Assembly: GCA_022316685.1 (NCBI GenBank)
Contig: JAKJHU010000005.1
Location: 18,144,707 to 18,208,706 of the forward strand
DNA length: 64,000 nt
Source: Progne subis subis
Lineage: Eukaryota; Chordata; Aves; Passeriformes; Hirundinidae
Reading direction: 5' to 3'
Shown here piece after piece: positions 23,886 to 36,886 of this stretch (its first letter is position 1; every line of letters begins with the position of its first letter). The notes under the pieces are model-generated. The model did not search any database, was not told the DNA's origin, and saw only the letters and a list, made by a program, of their open reading frames with translations. Both the position numbers and the translations under genes were made by a program.

Positions 23886-26800
23886 CTGACTGAGGTGGCT
23901 GAAACCTGGAAGTGAGAAGTTGTTAATCAAATTGTTTTTTGTTTTAATATTTTTAACCACTTCTGTTAGTAGTTATTTACTTTATATGCTGTTATTAGCT
24001 ACCGTGGTTGACTTTTTTCTTTGATAAAGTTAGCTTAATGGTTTAATGCTTTGATTCTTCTTACACAAGTGGGAAAGTGTTACATTCCCAGGTGGTGTGT
24101 TATTCCTAGTAGTTTTTTTCCTCTCCTTATTTCTTTTTCCCCTTCTTTTTCCTTTCATTTGAAATACCTATGTGCTGATTTGGTTAAGTACTGCAGGGCA
24201 GGTTAACAGCTACTTCTGAGTCATGTTGAAAGCATGAAGTACTTCCCGGTCTGCAGTTCTTTCCAGGGATGAGCGAATTCCTGACCAATTTGTGTACCCT
24301 GTTGTCTGCACAGCAGCAGTTGACTACCAGTCTCAGTTTATAGGTTGTCTTAAAGGCATTGAAATGGATATAATAAGCAGCTTTTTTGGGGGTGGTGGTT
24401 GTTCCCTCTGGCTCACTTATGTGTATTTTTTGGGTTTATGGGTGTTTCTGTCAAATGTTGAACAAGGACTTGAGTTAAATGACCAGCATTTTGAAAGGGT
24501 AAGTTTATGCTCTGATTTTAGAGAGACTGCACAGATGTTCTTTACGAGCATTCAGAAGAGCGGAGTCTGTGCATTGCTTTCAGGTTGACAGAAACCATGT
24601 ATTTTCAAATCCTTGGTATGACCTTTATGGGCTATGTGACAAGGCTGTGAACCTGAAAGAGTAGCATTTGTGATTAATAATGATATTTGCAGACCCTAGG
24701 AATACTGGAATAATCTGTTGGATTGCTATGCTTGCATAGTGATAATATCCAGATGCTAACCATAAACATCTCTCTCTGTTTGCTTAAGCGTGGAAATGGG
24801 AATGAAAACAAGCACTAGATAATTTGAGTTTCTGGGAAATAAGTTTGGCCATCCATCTCTTTAAACAACTGTTAAGTGAAGAGCAGCCTTAAGTAATTAA
24901 TGGGCCGGTCTTATTCTATGAAGAAGTGAAAGAATTAGAAAAATTATCTTTTAGTTGAAGTGAATATGTGATTAAAAACCAATGAAAAAAACCCCCACTG
25001 CACTTGGATGTGAAGTGTTTGCATTGTGAATCTAAACCTAAAAAAACCCCAACATTAGCAAGTGGAAGCAAAAGCCAAAGAAAATGCTCAAATTTACTAA
25101 GTTTGTATATGAGGCAGTTCTCAGAGGACACAGGAACAAGTGAATGAACTTGGTAAATGTTTATTTATTTCCCTAATAAAATAACAATTTTATTCACTTC
25201 TGAAGTGCACAGCAGTACTGATGTTGATTACCTGATAGATAATTTAAGTTCTTCCCAAGTGCTGTCTCCTGGGCACTGCTTGTGTAGTGCTTGCAACAAA
25301 GCTGTAGTGGAAAGTAGTTTTGGAGAATTTCCTGCCTTGAATAATATTTTAAAAATGGGAAAACAACATAATCTTACTTTGATTTGTGAAGTATAGGGGA
25401 GGCATAAGTGCACTACTCCTTGGCCTTTAAAGGAAAAGGAAACTGCTCTCATATTTGCTGGAGGACAAAATTAAGTAGTGGGATCACAGTTTTGTAATAA
25501 ATAAATCCTTAAACCATAAAGAACCCAAGTCCTCTTGCATGTTCTTCCACATAAGTCTTGTGGTTGAGGATTGCATCCTGTGATGGTGGCAGCATTTCAG
25601 CTGTGTAAACAAAATAAGATTTGAAGTAGAAAGTGTAAAATTAAGAGGGGGCAAAAGGGGTCTGTGAATCCATTGAAGAAATCTTGAAGTTGATGGATTT
25701 CTTCAGAACTGTACCATGAATGAGGAGGATGCCTTTTTTTCTCTATAAGACACAAAATGTGGACTGAGAATGAAAGCCCATCCTTGTTGGTGCTCTTCAG
25801 CTTTTGGTACTTTAGGAAAAACTCATAATTTATCATCATCTTGTTACACTGACTGGTTTGTGGGCAGTAATACGTAAATTTCTAAACATCTTTGTTCATG
25901 TTGAGTGTGTTGCAAGGTGAAAGAGGTCAGAAAAACAAAACAGCCTGCCTGCTTGTGGGTCAAGTACCTTCTTAGTTAAGAATGAATTGTGTGTAGGCAG
26001 GGGGTTTTGGTGACTTTCTTGATAATTCTCCAGTTTGCCATGTGTCTGCTTAGCTTTTGTTTTAATTGGTGTGGAGTTTTTTTTTAACTCACAGGTCAGG
26101 GTACCTTTAGCTTCCTGTTTACTATATTAACAAAGAAAGCCTTGTCAAGTAGAAATCCAGGTAAAACTGGTTTCTTTTTATTCCTAATCCTTTTTTGAGA
26201 CATTCAGCATCCAAGATGACCATGTATAGTTTATCACAGTATTCTTTCTGTCCTTCTTTTACATTGTCTTATCTGCTTGTTTACTATATCTCAACTACAG
26301 TAATTAAGCATCTGATTAAATCTGCATTTCTTTGGGTAAGAAAGAACAGGCAGTATGTGGTCTCAGTATTTAAGCAAAATGGGTCCTTCTTATATAAAAG
26401 ATTACTTTTGCTATGTTTAGGCCCAGATAAGTTGCTACTTCCTTATACTTTTGCAGTTCAAAACACAATTTAGAAAAAGAGTGGGGTTGAACCTCAGGAC
26501 TTCTGTAATCTGTCAGGGGAAAAAGTAGAGAAAGTGCAACAACATTAAGGACATTAGAGTTGCACATATTTTAAACTTCTCTCTAAATAAGTTGTAATTA
26601 AGAGGATTTGCCTTTAGCAGTATAAAAGATAAACTACCAATGATTGTATCTTCTATGTAAATGTTCAGTAATTGATGTATAGCTCATAAATGGACCCAGT
26701 GGCTGTTTGATGAATGTGTTTATACATGGTAAAATATATAAATACATCTAGGTCCCTGGAATATTTTTGGTTTCTTTCATATATGATTGATCAGTTTACC

Positions 26801-27160
26801 TAAACACAGACTAGTTTGTTCTCAGGCACAATTTACAGATTCTGGCATGATGAAATGTGGTAATAGCAGGAGATAAAATGCATGGGCAAAGAAGATATTC
26901 TTAATGGGGGACTGTAATCAGTGTTTGAAAACTGGCTAATGGATTGCAGAAGATAGCAGCCTAACAGACAGACAGTAATAAAGACCATGTATGAAAATGC
27001 AAATGCATGGTAAAATTTAATGAAGCCAAGCTTGGATAAATGTTCTGAAGTGTATTTCAATTTGCTTTCCAAAACCTTTGGAATGAAAAGCTTGGATAAC
27101 TAGGACATCTTCCTTTCTTAATTCAAGCTTTTACCTTGAATGTCTGTGAATAGAAACAGT

Positions 27161-27256
27161 AAAAAAAAAAAAAAAAAAACACCCCAAAAAAAACAAACCC
27201 AAAAACAAACAAACAAAAAAAAAGAAAAAAAAAAAAAAGCAAAAACAAAAAAAAAA
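27161..27256. repeat. A-rich low-complexity block
   Basis: A19 is followed by about 75 bases of A runs separated by C, CCCC, CAAAC and G. The mixed A(n)C pattern suggests slippage-driven growth rather than a simple poly-A tail. Confidence 0.9.
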
Positions 27257-29829
27257 TTTCCAAAGGCAAAGAAAGGTTATGTTTGAGTAAAGTTGTCTGC
27301 GCGCTTAGCTGCACTGTATTTTGCTCTTGGAATCTTATAAGCTGATACAGCAAGAAGTTAGAAGGATCTTGCCAGTTTTATCTGTGACACTAGTACCTGT
27401 CAGGGCAATTCTGTTTTGCTGTGTCTTAGACAGACTATGGTTGTGTCTGCATTGACAAGCAATTTAGTGCAATAGATGCTGGTCGCTGAACTGAAGCATT
27501 CCAAATGTCTCATTGGAACCATTGCATGTAATGTAGCCAGGGAGGATTACCCCATATTTCATGCTCTTCTCTTGTAGGCTCATTTTTTTTTTCTGGTGTC
27601 TTGGGTTCCTAAGGCTCTCATGGTACATAGTCTACTGACTCTGAATCAAGCTTTCCTGAGAACGGTTGGAGCATTTCAGATGTGGAGCTTGTGGCGTGCT
27701 TGTCTCTGGCTGTGGTGGTGAAGTTCACTTGTAGAACAACTGTGCTGAGAAACAAATTAATGGTAAATGAGGCAATCAAATGCTGAACAAATAAGAGATG
27801 AAGATGATGGTGTGTTAATTTAGTGATGATTGTTTCCAAGGCTGAGAAGCTAACTTGGCAGGGAAAACTGAAAGCATGTTTAGATAGTGAAATTAAATAC
27901 TGTATTCAAACAATGCTTTATGTTTGGTGGGAACAGCAAAGATTGGTCTCAAAATGTTTGAGGCAGCTATCACACAGGCTAAAGAACTCTGGTTCTGTTT
28001 TCCTCTCTGAGATTGTTTCCCATTATGATGCTAATATTTGAGAGACCTGAAAAACTTTATCCTCATGATGCTCCTGTCATTTCTGTTATACTACACCCCT
28101 CATTTAGGACAGAGACTTGACTGTCGATTGGAGAGTGTACAATAAGGCATTATGCTTTCAATTTCTAATGTTCTAACTTATAACCTAGTTTGTTACCCAG
28201 GTGTGGGATTATCCCATCCTGCAACAGGTAAGCAAAATTTTATATTAAGTGAGGCTGCACAGAATTATACCTCACTGAGAGAACTGGTCCTTAATAAGGC
28301 AAGAATTGTCAGTGTGTTTGCAAGTAGCATTGATGGCAATAACACCTATTGCTAGTGATACCAATAGCATCTCAACCTGGCAATAACCACAGTAACACCT
28401 ACAATGACTTTGAGGGAAATGGTTAGCAAAACGGACCAAACTGGTAGTTTTTCCTGTGAAAATCTCTGAAAAGAGGCAGGGGAGGGAGAGAGAAGACTTG
28501 TTGATAAAAATGAAATAGAATACATTAAACTTGAAAATGGAATATAAATCATAGGGAATTAGAGTTAAAATAAGAATTGGCCGAAATGGGGGAAGCTGCT
28601 TGCTAAGGCTAGCTGCCCCTATAGAGTTTAATATTTCACTTTGTGTGAGGAGTGTGACCTGGAAATGAGATTAAAACAGGAATTGACCAGAACCAGGAAA
28701 TGAAACATTGCACCTTCTTGGAAGTGTCCACCCCCTTGGAGATTAATACTACACAGACTAAGGAAAATGTGATTTGCAAAGAAGATAAACATGCATTCTC
28801 CATATCAAGCAGATAATCTTATAGGACTTGGATAGGAAGTTACCTTGACTTTCTATCGGAGACTTATGCTCTGTTGTCAAATAAATTCTTCCAAGGCCAT
28901 TTGAACATTTTACTTTAGCAGACTTAGCAACAAAACTACTATTGAATGTTTTATTAATGTTGCAAAGCATATTGTGGCACATTCACTCTTCTCGTATTTA
29001 ATCTTCTTCCCTACATGGTAACTAATAAGCAGATCAGATTTCTGATTAAGCAATGGGAGATTGAAGGCATTATTGACATATGAGACAGTTTTTTTCACTA
29101 CCTTTGTTAGTGCAACAGCATTTCAGAGATGAGATTGCCCTTCAGGAGGGAAGTGCAAACTTTTCATAATTTTTCTGTTAGAAAACAATGGAATATATAT
29201 ATTTTTTTTAATTTAAGTGTTGAGTTACATACATTAATTAACACTTCAGTTGCCCCTTTTTTTAATGAGTTCTCCTAGTGACTGTTTTCACAGAAGAAGT
29301 CAGGGAAGTGTAAGACTATAAAACTAGTCATCTCAAAATACAAGTCCAGGTGAGATATATTTGGTTGCACGCTGGGTATATCTGATGATGAAGAAAAATT
29401 TTCAAATCTTTGCCTGCATCCCCATTTTTAAGCATCACATCTTTCAGGTGTATAGGTTTGCTTTGGCTAGAAGTCATCTGGATGTCAGCTATCAAAGGTG
29501 TGTGTTTCACTAGGCACTCAAAAGAAAAGCATAATTGTAATTCATATTATAGTAACAATACCTACGCCACCATGTATTGCTGTCTTTCCATTTTCAATGC
29601 CATTTTTTTAATGAAGGGTGGCCAGTGCTCCTGGTTCTGTTGAAATGGAATGATTTACAGAGTGAGTCATGATGTCTCTTTCTTTTGTGGTGGTGATCAG
29701 GACACATGGGATATTTCTGCAAACCAAATTATTTTTGGATTGATGATTTAATTGTGAATGGACTTGTGAAGGGCATCTGGACCTAGAACATCAGTGCATG
29801 GGCCAATCTTGGCAGCAGGAATACCTGTG

Positions 29830-30682
29830 TGTGCAGGCTGGATAGTGGCTGGGTGATGCCCTGCGAGAAAGGGGTTTGTGGTTGATAACTGGCTGGGTAT
29901 GAATGTGTGGTTTTGTAAAATTTGTTTGTTGACTTCTCTGGGGGCTTTAGGTTTTTTGTTGGGTTGGTTTTTTTTTTTTTGTTTTTTTTTGTTTTTTTTT
30001 TTTTTTTTTGTTGTTGTTGTTGTTTTTGTTTGTTTGTTTTGGTTTTGTTTTGTTTTTTTTTTCCTGAGCTAAGTGAATGGCATACTGGACTGCACTGAGA
30101 GGATTGTAGCCAGCAGATTGTGGCAAGCTGCTGTCCCCCAGTAGTCAGTGCTGGTGGAGTATATCTGCAGGATTTTGTTGGGCATTGTGGCTCTTGCCTT
30201 CTCCCAGGTCATGAAGGACATGGGGAAGTTGAAGCCTTTTTGGAAGTTACCGAGGTTGGGCCTGGATGGTGTGACCTAGATGGCGTGATCTCCAAGGAGC
30301 ACCTGAAAAGAGCTGGGCTTGTTTAGTCTCAAGATGAAGAAGAGTAAGGGGATAATCTTAACAGAAGGTTGCAAGAACTTGAAGGATGGTTATGAAGATG
30401 ACAGAGACGATCTATTTGATAGCAGCAAATAATACAGCGAGGGGCAGTAGATGCAAATTGCAGCTTGGGAGGCTCAGCTTGAATACTATGAAACTTTGCT
30501 CATGTGTGGGAGGGTGGTGGAGCAGAACAGACTGCCCAGGGCAACTCCTGTCCACTGGGGCTTTCAGTCCTCAGCCAGACAAAGCTGTTATAGTCTTGGT
30601 GATAATTCTACTTTGAAGGGGGTATTTGGCCTAGATGGCCTCCAGAGGTGCCTTACAAGCAACACTTCTTTGATTCTAGTAG
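29830..30682 (+). mobile_element. Old CR1 LINE fragment split by a T/G-rich block
   Basis: On the plus strand, AAAGGGGTTTGTGGTTGATA with ACTGGCTGGGTATGAATGTG at 29,869-29,908 corresponds to the CR1 ORF2 segment encoding the '..VLVDSRLN(M)S' region. After a T/G-rich interruption the element resumes at about 30,065 with AATGGCATACTGGACTGCA, then GTAGCCAGCAGATTGTGGCA, GAAGGACATGGGGAAGTTGA, GCTGGGCTTGTTTAGTCTCA, AACAGACTGCCCAGGGCA, and the 3' untranslated words CCTAGATGGCCTCCAGAGGT. It ends at a decayed octamer (TTGATTCTAGT) near 30,680. Segment order matches CR1. The copy lies in the sense orientation of the host gene and has many stops and frameshifts, so it encodes nothing. Family recognition is from remembered consensus features. 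Confidence 0.85.
29960..30062. repeat. T/G-rich low-complexity block inside CR1
   Basis: Long T runs are interspersed with G, then (TTG)n and TTTG units. It interrupts CR1 homology between about 29,915 and 30,065, so it formed or inserted after the CR1 landed. It could be a poly-T tract that expanded, or the remnant tail of a second insertion on the minus strand. Confidence 0.85.
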
Positions 30683-33600
30683 AAGTGTAGCCTGCAATTT
30701 CATGGGGTGTGGGAACAGGTCGATTCAGGTTGAGAGTGCTCCAGCCTGGCAGAATGGCTGGTTGGTCTCTGCTCTAGAGAGACATTTTCATAACCTTTGC
30801 TCCTTCTCTGAGCAGTCAGACTGGATTTTTATTCTTTTTTTCCTTTTGTGAAATGATATGTTCACAAGTAACCCAGGAATGGGTTTGCAGAAACACATGG
30901 ACTTTGATTTTTTTTTTTTTTTTACTTCACCCCCACACCTGTAACTTAGTGAGCTGGGCAAGATTTATACTTCTTTATACAAACTCATTTATAAACTTGA
31001 TTCATCCTGCACGTCAAGCATGAAGACAGCGAGGGTTTGGAGTTTAACTTCTTGTTACTGCTGTTTGGAAAGTATAGCTCCTAGTAAGAGGATGTCTGAA
31101 AATTCTTCCATGTGATTTCCATTATTCCACAAAAGTAGCATCTTACAGTTGTATTCGATACTTGCTGAGGTAAAACCCCTCAAGCCTGATTAACCCTTGG
31201 CTTTTTAAAGGAGGTGGTGAAATGAAAATCTTCCTTTCCAACATGGAGGACACCTTATGTGAAGTTTTCTGCCTGTCACAGAAATGTGATATATTTCTAG
31301 ATACAATTCTCTCTGCTGACAGACCGTTTCTCAAAGCATGTGTGAAGGTGATGTGTCCATATGTGACAATAAGGTCAAATTAAATCAATTCAAATTAAAA
31401 ATTAATTTAAAACAGTTTAGTTAAATCATGTTAAAATTCTGTGTGGGTTGCTTTCATTCATTATTAAAATGTCATATTAAAATTCAGTTTAGTGTAATTC
31501 ACCTTAGGAATGGATTACGGTAAATTGGATTAAAGTAGAATAATTCTGGAAAAAGAGGCTACACAAGTTTTTCAAAGTGAAGTAAAATGAATTTAGAGAT
31601 AATTTTCATTGTTCCAATCTGTCATCCTATGGTACCTTAACACTCTTTTGTCAAGATTAAAATAAGGTAGGTATAGGATTCAGCCCTTCCTTGCTCTGCT
31701 GGGGATAAATATTAAATCTCTGTTTTTTAATGTTGAGCCCCTGTTTTATCCTTCTCCTTTGGGAAATATCTGAAGGCCCTGTTAAACTTTTTTCTTCAGT
31801 GTATCAGGGAAGTAAATTTTTCAGGTTCTCCAACGAATTTACTTGAGAAGAAGCATGTACTCAGATGATATATTGTGCTTATTCAAGTTGAGCTGTGTAG
31901 ACTGCCTAGCTTTCAGTACAAGGCTGTTTTTTAATTTATCAATAAGGAGCTGTGTATGAAGGGTGTCCCCAGCAAACAGCAGTCACCTAACTAAAGGTAT
32001 GGCATTAAGGTCTGTCAGCAAGACTGATTTATTGTTTGTGTAGTGCTTTCTTGGATTTAGCCCCAGAAGTACTTCAGATAGCGAAGGTCCCCAAGGCATC
32101 TAGTGATCTTTTTGGGGCAATTTAAGGAATTGTTATCCATGACTGTCTGCTCTGATAATCCGGGTCAGAGCTTGAAACCAAGATGCAGATCATGGAGAGG
32201 GAAGAGTGTTTCGTCCTTTGTGACCACAGTGGATGTCCGTACTTCTGCCAAGGGGGCTGTGCTTCTGCTTAGCAAAGGGGGCACTTAACTCCTTCAGCTG
32301 CTGCAACCAATCCAGCAGGAGTGAGACCAGCGAGTGCGCTGTGTTATCGGCAGATTCTGAAAAGGATTAGTTTAAGTCTACTTGAAGCTGTGTGCTCTGA
32401 AGTCGTTACAGGCAACCTTCTCAAGGTTAAAAACCAAGAAACAAACTGCTGCTAACCGAGGAAAACATGCCCTCTCTCCCAAACCCTCAAACTCAAAACA
32501 ACCCACAGAATAACACCTTTGTGCGTGATGTGTTTGATGTGATGTACATTAGTATTTGTGAAACAAGCTTTACTCATATTGTCAAAACTTTTTGGGCTAA
32601 TACATTCAGACTATCTGACATTTGGGAAAAAATAGTTATGTGTTTGTATTTATTTTAACATACAATAAATTGAATGATGATTTTTTTGTGAATTTAGAAT
32701 TTTAAATGGAAGCATTCTTGCATTCCAGAAGTATAGATGCTTTTGTTTCAATGCAAAAATTTTTAGTAATTTTCTGTAGGTTCAGTGTAAAATATTAATA
32801 TCCAAGTAAGAAATTTTGATTGGCTATTGTGTTTCTTAGTGCTTAATTGAAAAATTAAAAGAGTGAATTGGCTTCTCTTTCACTTAGCTAGCATAGAATT
32901 CTTCAGCAATTTTCTGTGGACAAGGTGCCTTCTGTTATGGGATGCATGCTACATGTAGATATCACTCAGTGTCAATCAGTTAATATCATATTTACTATAT
33001 TTAAAGGAACAGTCTCTCATTTAAAATGCATTCAGTTCAGGGTTACATACCACTAACCTTTGAGACAGCTGTGATTGTAGGATTTTACTTCCACTTCTAT
33101 GTCTCGTATGTGTATTATTGTGTATTGTCCTGCTTTGTCACTTTCTGCTCCTGTTTCACATGCTGTGTTTGCATTCTGATGAAGAGTTTGATGCACACTC
33201 TGGAAAACTGCAGAAGACTAGCAACCTATTGTCATGAAAATAGATGCTGAGGCAAATATGCAGACGATCACAAAATATTTGTTTAAAGTTCTGCTTTGAG
33301 AAAGATCGGGAGCTTAAGTTGCTTTAAATGGGGGGAAAACCCTCTCACCCCTTAGCTGCTTGTGACATTTCCCATTGAAATGATAGTACTGTTGACCCAG
33401 ATATGTTTTTTTGGGTTTTTTTTTTTTTTTTTTGTACAGTACATTATTGATGATCACTCCTTGTCATTCAAAAATTCAGGAATAATGATGATTCAGATGC
33501 TTTTTTTAAATAAGAACCCCCACATTATTAATGAAAATGAGGAAATAATGAAAAATCAACAAACAATCGAAGCACCAAAATGAGGAGATTGTGTTTTGTA

Positions 33601-34908
33601 GAATGGCTGTTATCATATTTATTATTATCCTGTATTTTTCCCCATTCTCTGTGATTTAAAAGTAGTATGAAAAAAATGTTTAAATACTACTTATTGGCCT
33701 AGACCTTGGAATCCCATTCTTAAATACTGCCAGTGTTACATCTTATTGAACATCCTTGAAACTTCTGGTTTCCTAGAATTTCTAAGAAAATGATTCAACT
33801 CTAAAGAGTTTTTCTTGGTTATTCTTTTTAAACTGACTGTGCTTAAGAAAGTTGAGCAGCCCCATTCAGAGACTACTTCAGGACTACCCACAGCAATTAG
33901 CATAAACTTTGTGGTTTCCAGTTAAAACTTCTCGTTCACAAGAAAAATCTATCCCATTTTCGGCTTCCTATTTTGAATCAAAGAAAAACTAAGCTTTCAA
34001 AACTGCATTTGTAAAATAATTTCAAATATAGCGTGTAGGCTTCCAAATTTCTAGCTGAAGACTTGGTTTGTTTAGCATGATGTCAAAACCAATTAAATTT
34101 AAATTCTGTTTGGTTTCATGTATTGGAGGTTGTTCTTTGTAGGATCTTGAGCTTTCCTAGGATTCTGTAGTGGTAATGTGTGCTGCTTGAATGAGTTAAC
34201 ACTGCTGGCAGTTCAAGTAGAAAGAAAAACCTGAGGAGAAATTACGTTCAAGTGGGTAGCTGTAATACCACTTGCAATAAGATACCAGTCTTGAAATTCC
34301 TACAGCCAGATTAGTATGATCTGCTTTATTCCTACAAATACGGACCTTGGGGCTTTCTTCATTGTCAAGCGAGTATGTTGAAGTCACAGTTCACGGTGGA
34401 GCCATCTGTGTTATGGATATTACATACTTCTTAGCTTGAACAAGGAGAGAGAGAAATGAGAAGTGTAAATGTTTTTGTTTTCAGGCTAGCTTCTTATGTA
34501 GAGAGAGAGGAAATTTGATAGAGCATTTGGCATTGTTAGAAGAAAAAAATAATAAAAAAAATCTGCTTATATTCACAAAGATCAGTATTTTATTTCTCCT
34601 TCTGTGTTGCTAAGAACATCTTAATTAAACAAGAAATCTTTCAAGCATTGCCAAAGCAATGCTGCAAAATTGTAATACCTGTTTTCTCTGAAACTATAAC
34701 TGCCTGTAGCAAATTTGTGAATTAAAAATGATTCACTCTTGACTTTTTACATGAGACAAGGAATATTTCGAAAATTGTCAATAAGGTGCATGTATGCATC
34801 CCTATGTAATTTTTACTATTCTGCATATTACTTTATTATTATTACCCCTACTCTGTTTTGTCTTCTAATTATTGAGTACTCATTTGAGTTGCTTTCACTA
34901 GTGCAAAC

Positions 34909-34932
34909 AGAAGGGAAACCAGAAGGGAAACC
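34909..34932. repeat. 12-bp tandem duplication
   Basis: Two exact adjacent copies of AGAAGGGAAACC. Confidence 0.9.
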
Positions 34933-36863
34933 ATGAGTCGACTGAAATGATTACTTTTCATGCTGGCAAGTTGAAATTTATTTATTCAGGTGCTATGTTT
35001 CTGCATTTTTCTAGGATTATCAACTGCAAGTTTGATTCCATCCTGAGGCTATAGATTTGTCTGGCCTGATGCATAAATTGGAGGTGATTTTACAGTGCAT
35101 TTTGGGGATTTGTTGGAGAGTTCCTTCCAACCTGCCTGAAGTTTTCCAGTGTCTGGAGGCAGGTGGAGGATCTTTGAGTAATCTTGAGGATCTTGGAGTT
35201 CCTCTGAAATAGAAATTTCAGCTGGTATGAGACTGCCCTGGCACCAGGGATTTGTGCTTTTGCCTGTCTTTAATAGTTCTGTGACCTTTCTGCTCAGCCA
35301 CCTCTGAGGGTGGTAATCAACTTCCCTGTGAAGACACTGGAAAGAAAGTGGGAAGAGACTGGCTGAAGCTTGACTTGTAAGCTGTGGAAGGTAGTATTAC
35401 TCATGGTAGCTTTAGGCTGTCATGAGACTTTGGGCTGAACTTACATACAGGTTTAGTGCTCTGGTATGTGGTTATGGTAATTGTGTCTTCAATCCTACAT
35501 CGTTTCTACAAAGAGAATGTGGAAGTAAGGGAGTTTTTAACTTCTCCTCAAGCTTGAGTAGATTTTGAGTGTTGTCTAAATAACTCAAAAATGTGAATGC
35601 ATCTGGGTTAACATGACGAGCAGTTTTTCTTTTTCTGGTTTTCCTTGAGATAAGGTTAGGAGTAGGTTCCTTGGCAGCTGACCTGAATTGGCTCTTGGTG
35701 TCTCTCTCTTCCCCTTTCCTTGGCACGATCCTGCCTGTTCCTGGTTTGCCAGTCCAGCCTGACAATCCAGCAGGAACCCATTCCTTGAGGTGCCACTTAG
35801 GTGGAAGGGAGGGCCAGGAGCGATGCTGTTGCCAAAGGGAGGCAGCGGGGCCAGCGGCCATCCTGGGAGCGCAGGGCTGATTCCTGACCTGAGAGGGCTC
35901 CAGGTCCTTGGCTTTGTGGCTCGAGTGAGCGTGAGTACGGGCACAAAGGGTGGAAGCCATGGTTGGTGTGCCACTAGGTAAGGGTGATGAATATTAACTC
36001 ATGCCCCTAGGTTTTCCCGTCATCTGTTATCCTGTTTACTGGCAACCCTTTCAATTTTTTCCCCATCAGACACGTCTGGGTAGCTTCAGAGTTAAGGCTG
36101 TGCGTTTTGCTTTAGCTTGGGTTGACTGCTGGCTTGTTGGTTAGAAAGGATGAAGTGTCCACTCCATTTTCCTGGGCACCCTGCAGTTTCCAGCTGCAGC
36201 TAAAAGGTTGGAAATTCTTCAGAATTCTTTATCCACTTCTGGGGGAAGGATGTAATTTATTACATTCTGAAACACTGCAATACTTGTTGCCAGCAGTCCT
36301 AGAAGAAAACCAATAAATTGTGCACTGTCATATTCAGCCATATGCTGGTTTAACCAATTCAAATGCCAGTATTCTCTGTAAGCCTCCTCTGTGTAAACCT
36401 CCTCATGCCTCCTGTGTTATGTCTCCTGTGGCCTCTTTGACACTTTATTAATATCTGTTTTCAACTGCTGAAAAAGGCTGCAGTGTTACTTTAAAGGGTT
36501 TTGCGTGCTTGTAATTGTGATATTATTTTTGTCCTGCAATTTCAAGTGGTAAAAGGTCAGAATTGGTAATCAAATCAACATTCTTAACTGATATCAGAAT
36601 GTGTGCTTCCCTTTTTACCAATTATTTTGTGTCAGTCTGTTTGTAACTTTCCTTGGATAGCTTGTGGAAGCCTTTTATAAGCATGAGCTTGCTAGAATTA
36701 GTGTGCCAGCATGCTGGAAACATTTTTCCTATTGGATTTTTTTTTTCCTAAGTAGTCCTCCTTTAGGGCTAGGCAAATAAGGAAGCAGACTGTTGATGAC
36801 ATTACTAATTTTGTGCTGAAAGACCTGAAAAGGACAGGCTAATGAGAGAGTTGAAATGGAACT

Positions 36864-36886
36864 ATTTTATTTATTTATTTATTTTT
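36864..36886. repeat. (TTTA)n microsatellite
   Basis: About five TTTA/TTAT units followed by a short T run. Confidence 0.85.

Larger units (their letters stand above)
15621..29829. other. Intron 1 segment, no exon recognised
   Basis: AT-rich intronic sequence. Simple repeats include T47 at 16,445-16,491, a T tract near 17,951, A16 at 22,198-22,213, T29 at 23,857-23,885 and the A-rich block at 27,161-27,256. The segment around 19,075-19,200 may be an ancient interspersed repeat. Open frames are short (about 130 codons or fewer), have no domain, and several are driven by homopolymers. Confidence 0.65.

Noticed and set aside
35085..35160. Possible CR1 3' end (GAGAGTTCCTTCCAACCTG)
   Set aside because: Only one short word matches, with no octamer terminus and no CR1 sequence on either side.
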